NCBI GenBank assembly: GCA_903892315.1
Contig: CAITHY010000114.1
Location: forward strand, 1 to 34,699
DNA from: an uncultured beta proteobacterium
GTDB lineage: Bacteria > Pseudomonadota > Gammaproteobacteria > Burkholderiales > Burkholderiaceae
DNA: 34,699 bases
Reading direction: 5' to 3'
Under the pieces are notes generated by a model that worked only from the letters and a program-made list of their open reading frames with translations, ran no database searches and had not been told where the DNA came from. The position numbers and the translations under genes are program-made. Positions 28,702 through 34,699 of the stretch are shown here, in pieces. Position 1 is the first letter of the stretch. Each line of letters begins with the position of its first letter.

Positions 28702-29595
28702 TCATTCAATGGCAACTTTATTCCATTGAGCAGGCAGTAGGTTGGATAGATCAAGATGTTGATCATTAATCCAGCGATTCGGTGCGAATACCAATCCGCC
28801 TGTGTCTTGCTTCAGCCAAGCCCCCCACCAGCTTAAAGAGCTGTTCGCGATAATATGATGTTTGCAAGCAAACATCAGTTGTAGTTCCTGTGCAGCCGCA
28901 TCAGCTGAAGAAGTATGTTCAATATAAGTCTTTTGCGCACTGGCCCCGAGAGCCTCTTTAGCCCATGCTAAATCATCAGAAAAAATGAAAAAATGGGCAT
29001 GAGGCTTGGCTACTAATAAGTGTTGAATAGCAGTCTGGTAATAATCAATTGGTAAGGTGCCGTGGTATTGGGCTGCTGCAGGGGAGTGGACATAATCACC
29101 TCTACGAATATGCACCATGACAGACTCAGAAGAATGTATTTGTTGTAAATAATCTTGATATGAGGCTGCAATGGCGCTTCTAGTTTTAAATTCTTCCTTT
29201 AATTGCTCTCGTATAGCTTCAATGTAGGGGAAAGCCTGCCAATACCCAGAAAGATAAAGATCTCTAGTGGAGATATTTTTTAACCTCAATAACCTTGGAT
29301 CAAAATCAAATGCATTTCGCTGATACATCACTAGCGACTGTGTTGGTAGAAATGGTTGCAGAATACGGGAAATTTTGCCGAGCTTTTTAGGGAAGACTTC
29401 GCCCGTAAACGGAATATCTTGAATATTTAAAAGACTTAATTGCAGTTCTCGGGGGGTCGCGTTACCCTGTGGCGCATCAAACCAGCTACGGTTTAAGGTA
29501 AATGCCGTCTGATAGCGCTCTGAAAGAGCTCTAGCAATCGCATATTGAAACATTTGATTGCCGAGCCCCCCTTGAAGGTAGGAATAAATGGCCAT
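28702..29595 (-). CDS. Glycosyltransferase family 11 fucosyltransferase (alpha-1,2-type)
   Basis: GT11 enzyme, 297 residues. The N-terminus YLQGGLGNQMFQYAIARALS is the family hallmark. The GDP-fucose motif VHIRRGDYVH lies at residues 161-170, as in alpha-1,2-fucosyltransferases (FutC, WbsJ, mammalian FUT1/2). Further blocks are FFIFSDDLAWAKEAL and IIANSSLSWWGAWL. Family members move L-fucose from GDP-fucose to galactose, usually at O-2; the acceptor here is not known. It lies divergent to the GT10 gene, leaving about 72 bases between starts. It needs the gmd/fcl/manC products made by the same locus. Confidence 0.93.
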   Translation of the reverse strand: MAIYSYLQGGLGNQMFQYAIARALSERYQTAFTLNRSWFDAPQGNATPRELQLSLLNIQDIPFTGEVFPKKLGKISRILQPFLPTQSLVMYQRNAFDFDPRLLRLKNISTRDLYLSGYWQAFPYIEAIREQLKEEFKTRSAIAASYQDYLQQIHSSESVMVHIRRGDYVHSPAAAQYHGTLPIDYYQTAIQHLLVAKPHAHFFIFSDDLAWAKEALGASAQKTYIEHTSSADAAAQELQLMFACKHHIIANSSLSWWGAWLKQDTGGLVFAPNRWINDQHLDLSNLLPAQWNKVAIE

Positions 29596-29600
29596 AACCC

Positions 29601-29606
29601 TATAAT
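29601..29606 (+). promoter_or_regulatory. Possible -10 element (TATAAT) ahead of the GT10 gene
   Basis: A perfect TATAAT lies 62 bases upstream of the chosen GT10 ATG (29668), in the gap between the divergent fucosyltransferase genes. I see no good -35 at 16-18 bases, so it would need an activator or be a chance match in AT-rich DNA. Confidence 0.3.
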
Positions 29607-29667
29607 TAGACCATTACTACGAGCAAAAAACTCATTCCAGCGCTTAACCTTAAATGAATGGCTGTCT

Positions 29668-30744
29668 ATGTTAGTTGGAGGGATTGTCGGATGGGGGGAG
29701 GGTCACGATGACATCTTTAACCCCCATAGCCCTAGAAATCGCGATAACTGTCTTGAACCTTTTCGGGTTTTGCGCGCGCAGGCACAAGCTCGCGATATTC
29801 AGTTGCATACTCTAGATACTCTCTCTGATAGAGGCATTTCGCCCAATTTCAATCTTTATATTGAATCGCTGCCGATTATTCCGATTGAAGGTTGTAAAAA
29901 TTACCTCGTACGATTTGAAACTGAGTTAACGGTGCCAGTGAATGGTGATTCAAGTTATCTGAAGCAATTTGATGGCATATTTACCTGGGATTTGGATCTT
30001 CTAGACCCCAATTCAAAAAGTACCTTGTCGCAAGAGCTGAAAGAAGTTCCAAAATTTCCTATTGCTTATCCGAATGTATTGCCTACTGACTTTAAGCTTA
30101 ATGCGATTGTGAATTCTGGTTTTGCTAATCGCGATTTATTTTGCGTATTGATTGGTAGCAATCGCCATGCCAATGTATTGGACTCTCGAGAGCTCTATTC
30201 GGAAAGAGTGAAGGCCATACGCTGGCTTGAATCTCATGCCCCCAATGATTTTTCTTTATTTGGCAATGGCTGGCGCGTTCCACCAAAGCGTTTAGGCAGT
30301 ATCGGCAAGCTTCAATACCGATTCGAAAAAATTATGCCCTTTGTAACCAGAAGACCGGTTTTCCCTAGTTACCAAGGCCCAGCGAATACGAAGTTTGAAG
30401 TGTATTCTCGGTCGAAATTCAGTATTTGTTTTGAAAATGCTAGAGACATTCGTGGTTACATTACCGAGAAAATATTTGACTGTTTGTTCGCTGGTTGTGT
30501 ACCGATTTACTGGGGAGATCCAGCTGTTGAAGCGTTGATACCTACGACCTGCTTTATTGATTTCAGGGAATTCCAGAATCAATCTGACCCCTATGGGGAG
30601 CTGTATAGTTACATCAAGAATATGAGTGAAGTAACTTTTCTGGAGTATCAACAAGCAGGTAGAGATTTTTTAAGTTCGCCCAGTTTTGCTCCATTTACTT
30701 CTGAAGCATTCGCACAGTCTATTTTGAGGCCAATTGAATCATGA
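29668..30744 (+). CDS. Glycosyltransferase family 10 fucosyltransferase (alpha-1,3/1,4-type)
   Basis: GT10 enzyme of 358 residues from ATG 29668. The family's strongest block is intact: [20 protein letters not shown] followed by [20 protein letters not shown] (from residue 251). The Glu and Lys of FEN...TEK contact GDP-fucose in known structures. The N-terminal half ([14 protein letters not shown] to [11 protein letters not shown]) is the variable acceptor domain. The frame stays open upstream to a TTG at 29545, inside the divergent GT11 gene, so the extension is rejected. H. pylori and mammalian relatives build Lewis x/a-type linkages. No heptad-repeat tail of the H. pylori kind is seen. It overlaps rfbB by four bases (ATGA). 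Confidence 0.92.
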   Translation: MLVGGIVGWGEGHDDIFNPHSPRNRDNCLEPFRVLRAQAQARDIQLHTLDTLSDRGISPNFNLYIESLPIIPIEGCKNYLVRFETELTVPVNGDSSYLKQFDGIFTWDLDLLDPNSKSTLSQELKEVPKFPIAYPNVLPTDFKLNAIVNSGFANRDLFCVLIGSNRHANVLDSRELYSERVKAIRWLESHAPNDFSLFGNGWRVPPKRLGSIGKLQYRFEKIMPFVTRRPVFPSYQGPANTKFEVYSRSKFSICFENARDIRGYITEKIFDCLFAGCVPIYWGDPAVEALIPTTCFIDFREFQNQSDPYGELYSYIKNMSEVTFLEYQQAGRDFLSSPSFAPFTSEAFAQSILRPIES

Positions 30745-31799
30745 TTTTAGTTACTGGGGGCGCAGGTTTTATTGGGGGTAACTTTGTTTTGGACTGGTTA
30801 GCCAATCCAAAAGCAGAAGAGATTATTAATCTTGATAAATTGACCTATGCCGGTAATTTGGCCACACTAGCATCTCTTGAGAATGACCCTAGACATATTT
30901 TTGTTCATGGCGATATCGGTGACCGCGGATTGGTTGAGAGCCTCTTGCAAAAATATCAACCCCGAGCGATTGTTAATTTTGCTGCTGAAAGTCATGTTGA
31001 TCGCTCAATACACGGTCCCGCTGATTTTGTCCAAACGAATGTTTTGGGAACATTTCATTTACTGGAAAGTGCTCGAGCTTATTGGAGTTCCTTGCCGCAG
31101 GACCAAAAATCATCTTTTCGGTTTTTGCATGTTTCCACCGATGAAGTGTACGGATCACTAAAAGCAGAGGATCCGCCTTTCAGTGAAACCAATACCTATG
31201 AACCGAATAGCCCCTACTCGGCCTCCAAAGCAGCTTCTGATCACTTGGTTCGAGCCTGGTTTCATACTTATGGACTGCCTGTATTAACGACGAATTGCTC
31301 AAACAATTACGGCCCCTACCATTTTCCAGAAAAGCTGATACCGCTCGTCATTTTGAATGCATTGAATGGTAAGCCGTTGCCAGTCTATGGCGATGGTCAG
31401 CAAATTCGTGACTGGCTTTATGTGTCAGATCATTGCTCAGCTATACGTCGTGTATTGGAGCGCGGTCAGATAGGCGAAACTTATAACATTGGTGGCTGGA
31501 ATGAAAAAGCCAACCTCGATGTTGTCAATACCATTTGTACGGTGCTTGATTCCTTAAAGCCACGCGCTGACCATCAGTCCTATTCTCAGCAAATTACTTT
31601 TGTAACTGACCGTCCGGGGCATGATCGTCGCTATGCAATCGATGCAAGAAAAATAGAACGAGAGTTGGATTGGAAGCCGCAAGAAACATTTGATACTGGC
31701 ATACGTAAAACGGTGCAATGGTATCTTGATAACCCTGTCTGGATAGAAGGGGTTGTGAGTGGCTCGTATCGCGACTGGTTAAACAAGCATTACAGCTAA
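30741..31799 (+). CDS. rfbB: dTDP-glucose 4,6-dehydratase
   Basis: Second step of dTDP-L-rhamnose synthesis. The NAD loop is [19 protein letters not shown], followed by [20 protein letters not shown], the catalytic Thr-Asp-Glu in [11 protein letters not shown], and the Tyr-x-x-x-Lys pair in [17 protein letters not shown]. Also typical is [20 protein letters not shown]. It is 352 residues long. Its ATG overlaps the GT10 stop, tying fucosyltransferase and rhamnose genes into one transcript. The next gene, rfbD, starts 56 bases later. Confidence 0.97.
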   Translation: MILVTGGAGFIGGNFVLDWLANPKAEEIINLDKLTYAGNLATLASLENDPRHIFVHGDIGDRGLVESLLQKYQPRAIVNFAAESHVDRSIHGPADFVQTNVLGTFHLLESARAYWSSLPQDQKSSFRFLHVSTDEVYGSLKAEDPPFSETNTYEPNSPYSASKAASDHLVRAWFHTYGLPVLTTNCSNNYGPYHFPEKLIPLVILNALNGKPLPVYGDGQQIRDWLYVSDHCSAIRRVLERGQIGETYNIGGWNEKANLDVVNTICTVLDSLKPRADHQSYSQQITFVTDRPGHDRRYAIDARKIERELDWKPQETFDTGIRKTVQWYLDNPVWIEGVVSGSYRDWLNKHYS

Positions 31800-31855
31800 T
31801 ATGCTGCTGAGCCCATCTCCATTCATACCCTCGCTTTCACATCATTTATCTCCCT

Positions 31856-32812
31856 ATGCACATTCTTGTTTTCGGTAAAGATGGTCAGCTAGGAAAAGCA
31901 TTCCAAAAGCGATTTTTAGAAAGCGCAGAGAAATCGCACGATATGGCGGTTCAATATGTTGGCCGAGCAGACTGTGATCTGACTGATGCGAACGCTCTTG
32001 CCAATCTATTAAAACAAGCCAAGCCTGATCTCATCATCAATGCCGCAGCCTATACAGCTGTTGATAGGGCGGAGAGTGAACCTGAGTTAGCAAAAGCGAT
32101 AAATACTATCGCCCCTGAGTTGATGGCTCAATATGCGGCAGATCATGGCGCAACCCTGTTGCACTTCTCGACTGACTATGTATTTGATGGAAGCAAATCA
32201 GGTTCTTATATTGAGGAGGATTTACGTAATCCGCTTGGTCAATACGGCAAGAGTAAAGCTGAGGGTGAGCAGGCTATTGAAAGAATTTTTCAGGGTGCAT
32301 CAAAAGGCCGGTACGCCATTTTGCGCACCAGTTGGGTGTATGGTGATGGCGGCAATTTCATTAAAACGATTTTGCGTTTGGCGAAAGAGAGAGAAACACT
32401 TGGGGTTATTCAGGATCAATGGGGTGTGCCCACCGCAGCTGACTGGCTTGCTGCTGTAAGTCTAGATTTAATACTGGATGCGCAATGGCAATTATGCAAA
32501 TTTACTTCCGGCATTTATCACGCAGTTCCACCAGGTGAGACTAATTGGTATGAATTGGCTCGCTTGGCAATTGGCACAGCGCTTGAGGCCGGATCCCCGC
32601 TCAAAATTGATCTTGCGAATATCAAACCCATTCAGGCGGTGGACTATCCATTGCCAGCCTCTAGACCCATGAATTCCCGAATGTCTTCAAAGAAATTACA
32701 GGAAGCCATCGCCAGGAGTGTTGATGTGTCAAAATTGCAGCGATGGAACTTGCCTTGGGCTGATCAGGTTCGATCTTATGTGCAAGAGCTGGTTAAAAAG
32801 CAGATTATTTAA
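31856..32812 (+). CDS. rfbD: dTDP-4-dehydrorhamnose reductase
   Basis: Last step of dTDP-L-rhamnose synthesis, reducing dTDP-4-keto-L-rhamnose with NAD(P)H. The opening ILVFGKDGQLGKAFQKRF is the family coenzyme loop. DLIINAAAYTAVDRAESEPE, HFSTDYVFDGSKSG, NPLGQYGKSKAEGEQAI (Tyr/Lys pair) and ILRTSWVYGDGGNFIKTILR are all standard blocks. It is 318 residues long, slightly above E. coli RfbD (299). No good ribosome binding site precedes the ATG at 31856. Confidence 0.96.
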   Translation: MHILVFGKDGQLGKAFQKRFLESAEKSHDMAVQYVGRADCDLTDANALANLLKQAKPDLIINAAAYTAVDRAESEPELAKAINTIAPELMAQYAADHGATLLHFSTDYVFDGSKSGSYIEEDLRNPLGQYGKSKAEGEQAIERIFQGASKGRYAILRTSWVYGDGGNFIKTILRLAKERETLGVIQDQWGVPTAADWLAAVSLDLILDAQWQLCKFTSGIYHAVPPGETNWYELARLAIGTALEAGSPLKIDLANIKPIQAVDYPLPASRPMNSRMSSKKLQEAIARSVDVSKLQRWNLPWADQVRSYVQELVKKQII

Positions 32813-32825
32813 AGGGTGAGTGGAT

Positions 32826-33719
32826 ATGGGGCTTAAGCGAAAAGGCATTATCTTGGCTGGCGGCTCAGGAACACGCCTATACCCTGTCACTCAGGCAGTC
32901 TCCAAGCAGTTAATGCCGGTGTATGACAAGCCTATGGTGTACTACCCTTTAACTACATTAATGTTGGCGGGAATTCGTGACATCTTACTGATCTCTACCC
33001 CTCATGACACCCCGCGTTTTTCTGAACTACTGGGCGATGGATCCCAATGGGGTCTCAATATTGAATATTGCGTTCAACCATCTCCTGATGGTTTGGCACA
33101 GGCATTTACTTTGGGCAAATCTTTCATCGGCAATCATCCCAGTGCTTTAGTACTTGGAGATAATATTTTTTACGGCCATGAGTTAGTAAATCATCTTCAA
33201 AGTGGTGACCAACGTAAAAAAGGGGCAACCGTTTTCGCCTATCATGTTACTGATCCAGAGCGTTATGGTGTGGTGGAGTTCGATCAGAATGCTAAAGCAC
33301 TCTCTATTGAAGAAAAGCCATCAAAGCCGAGAAGTAGTTATGCGGTGACTGGCTTATATTTTTATGACAATCAAGTGTGTGATATCGCAGCTTCGATTAA
33401 GCCCAGCGCTCGCGGGGAGCTTGAAATCACGGACGTCAATCGTTTTTATCTCGAAAGAGACGAGTTAAACGTAGAGATGATGGGTCGAGGCTTTGCATGG
33501 CTTGATACGGGGACGCATGATTCATTGCTGGATGCTGCAGGCTTTATCGCTACACTCCAAAAGCGTCAAGGCCTTATGGTGGCTTGTCCTGAAGAGATCG
33601 CCTACCGACAGGGTTGGATTACTGCCGATACTGTGCAAAAGGTGGCCGCTCAACTAAGCAAGAATAGTTATGGGCAGTATCTGAATAAGATTTTGCAAGA
33701 ACTCAATCGCTCTTATTAG
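32826..33719 (+). CDS. rfbA: Glucose-1-phosphate thymidylyltransferase
   Basis: First step of dTDP-L-rhamnose synthesis, joining dTTP and glucose-1-phosphate. The nucleotide loop is [20 protein letters not shown], followed by [29 protein letters not shown], and [20 protein letters not shown]. The allosteric RmlA family length is kept (297 residues from 32826). The frame opens at GTG 32820, but ATG 32826 sits about ten bases after AGGG, a better fit. The gap to rfbD is 13 bases. Confidence 0.96.
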   Translation: MGLKRKGIILAGGSGTRLYPVTQAVSKQLMPVYDKPMVYYPLTTLMLAGIRDILLISTPHDTPRFSELLGDGSQWGLNIEYCVQPSPDGLAQAFTLGKSFIGNHPSALVLGDNIFYGHELVNHLQSGDQRKKGATVFAYHVTDPERYGVVEFDQNAKALSIEEKPSKPRSSYAVTGLYFYDNQVCDIAASIKPSARGELEITDVNRFYLERDELNVEMMGRGFAWLDTGTHDSLLDAAGFIATLQKRQGLMVACPEEIAYRQGWITADTVQKVAAQLSKNSYGQYLNKILQELNRSY

Positions 33720-33759
33720 TCTTCATTCATAACACTACATTACCCAAGCAAAGCCTAAC

Positions 33760-34335
33760 GTGTCTAATCCTACTGCAACGAGTAAGTTAAAGGTTGAAAC
33801 TACTGCCATACATGATGTATTGGTGATAGAGCCCAAGGTATTTGGCGATGAGCGTGGCTGGTTTACTGAGTCCTTCAATGCCTTGGATTTCTCACAAGCA
33901 ACTGGCTTATCGGTTGATTTTGTACAGGATAACCACTCGTTTTCGAGACAATGGACATTACGGGGGATGCACTTTCAACAAGAGCATGCTCAAGGTAAGT
34001 TGGTGCGTGTCGTTGCGGGAGCGGTCTTTGATGCTGTGGTGGATCTTCGTAAAACATCTCCGACTTTCGGTAAGTGGGCAGGGGTTGAATTGAGTGCCCA
34101 AAATCACCGGCAGCTATGGATTCCACCGGGTTTGGCGCATGGATTTCTAGTGCTATCTGAAACTGCTGAGTTCTTATATAAAACGACTGATTACTACTAT
34201 CCCCAAAGCGAGGTTTGCTTAGCATGGAATGACCCTAGTGTTGCGATTGATTGGCCCTTGCCTCCAGGTGTATTACCGAATGTGAATGCTAAGGATGCAG
34301 CAGGGCTATCTTGGGATGCTGTTCCCAAGTTTTAG
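33760..34335 (+). CDS. rfbC: dTDP-4-dehydrorhamnose 3,5-epimerase
   Basis: Cupin-fold epimerase, third step of dTDP-L-rhamnose synthesis. Typical blocks: VLVIEPKVFGDERGWFTESF, FVQDNHSFSRQWTLRGMHFQ with the catalytic His, QGKLVRVVAGAVFDAVVDLR, and WIPPGLAHGFLVLSETAEFL then YKTTDYYYP. The length of 191 matches (185 in E. coli). The start is GTG 33760, the only plausible start codon before the conserved domain. The gene order rfbB-D-A-C puts rfbC last. Confidence 0.95.
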   Translation: MSNPTATSKLKVETTAIHDVLVIEPKVFGDERGWFTESFNALDFSQATGLSVDFVQDNHSFSRQWTLRGMHFQQEHAQGKLVRVVAGAVFDAVVDLRKTSPTFGKWAGVELSAQNHRQLWIPPGLAHGFLVLSETAEFLYKTTDYYYPQSEVCLAWNDPSVAIDWPLPPGVLPNVNAKDAAGLSWDAVPKF

Positions 34336-34364
34336 TTGGGCCTCAAACAGGCGATAATCCGTCC

Positions 34365-34699
34365 ATGAGCATTTCCTCGCCCTCATCTCTAAATCTAGAT
34401 CGTCCAAAAGTATTGTTGGTCAAGCTTTCTTCATTAGGGGATGTGCTGCACAATCTGCCGATTGGTTGGGATTTACGAGCACGTTTACCTGATGCTCAAA
34501 TTGATTGGGTGGTCGAAGAAGGGTATGTTCACTTACTCGAACCTTTGCTCACAAAGCCTGGCTTTCGCGGCATTGATCGCATTATTCCGTTTGGTTTGCG
34601 TCGCTGGAAAAAAGAGTTATTGAATCTCAGCACTTGGCGAGAATTTTTTGCATTTAAATCACAGTTACAAGAAGTCTCATACGATGTTGTGATTGAAAC
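34365..34699 (+). CDS. waaC: Lipopolysaccharide heptosyltransferase I, N-terminal part (cut by window edge)
   Basis: 111 complete codons of a GT9 enzyme running off the right edge. After a short Ser-rich lead, KVLLVKLSSLGDVLHNLPIG is the WaaC/RfaC signature (E. coli has KTSSMGDVLHTLPA), followed by IDWVVEEGYVHLLEP and FRGIDRIIPFGLRRWKKELL. WaaC adds the first heptose to Kdo in the LPS inner core, using ADP-heptose. It follows rfbC after 29 bases. It suggests an LPS-core locus continues beyond the window and that at least part of the polysaccharide here ends on LPS. Confidence 0.92.
   Translation, partial: MSISSPSSLNLDRPKVLLVKLSSLGDVLHNLPIGWDLRARLPDAQIDWVVEEGYVHLLEPLLTKPGFRGIDRIIPFGLRRWKKELLNLSTWREFFAFKSQLQEVSYDVVIE

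Noticed and set aside
29545..29667. N-terminal extension of the GT10 protein from a TTG at 29545
   Set aside because: It would overlap the start of the divergent GT11 gene, lacks a ribosome binding site and adds sequence that does not resemble the family N-terminus.
33875..34225. 116-codon minus-strand frame opposite rfbC
   Set aside because: It is a shadow of a fully conserved RmlC frame with no start signals or motifs.

Overview
The window reads as chromosome of a Gram-negative betaproteobacterium of the Burkholderiaceae, most like a freshwater Polynucleobacter. This judgement rests on protein style, moderate base composition, the fur/bamE divergence, the bamE-dapB-leuS-lptE-holA-proA order and the yqgE-ruvX-pyrR-pyrB order. 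No database was consulted. Coding density is very high: the longest gap between genes is about 155 bases, so no stretch over 300 bases lacks a gene. I see no tRNA, rRNA, insertion sequence, phage gene, integrase or CRISPR array.

Region 1 (1-10900, almost all + strand) is housekeeping. The 5' tip of fur (- strand) is followed by a long head-to-tail run: bamE, dapB, leuS, lptE, holA, proA, hemJ, an RlmL-type rRNA methyltransferase, a small rubredoxin gene at 9415-9585, and hemL. It covers envelope assembly (BamE, LptE), lysine and proline synthesis, translation, replication and two heme-pathway steps (HemL, HemJ).

Region 2 (10936-16768): apaH and a CPD photolyase gene lie on the - strand. They are followed on the + strand by a DUF218 (YdcF-like) membrane protein, then yqgE-ruvX and pyrR-pyrB, the latter two pairs each joined by overlapping stop and start codons.

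Region 3 (16807 to the right edge) is a cell-surface polysaccharide locus of changing strand. It makes three kinds of activated sugar: GDP-L-fucose (manC, fcl, gmd), UDP-galactose or a related UDP-sugar (galE), and dTDP-L-rhamnose (rfbB, rfbD, rfbA, rfbC). It has a WcaJ/WbaP-type initiating transferase, one O-antigen ligase/polymerase-superfamily membrane protein, and six glycosyltransferases or likely glycosyltransferases: a GT4-like protein, a GT9 protein, a DUF6492-like protein, a GT2 protein, a GT11 fucosyltransferase and a GT10 fucosyltransferase. A heptosyltransferase I gene (waaC) runs off the right edge, so an LPS core locus probably follows. No flippase (wzx), chain-length regulator (wzz), export system or phosphomannomutase gene is visible.

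The most interesting feature is a fucosylation module: the GDP-fucose pathway plus two fucosyltransferases from different families, encoded divergently side by side. GT11 enzymes are typically alpha-1,2 and GT10 enzymes alpha-1,3/1,4. In animal-associated bacteria this pair builds blood-group/Lewis-like glycans, which would be unexpected in a free-living freshwater organism.
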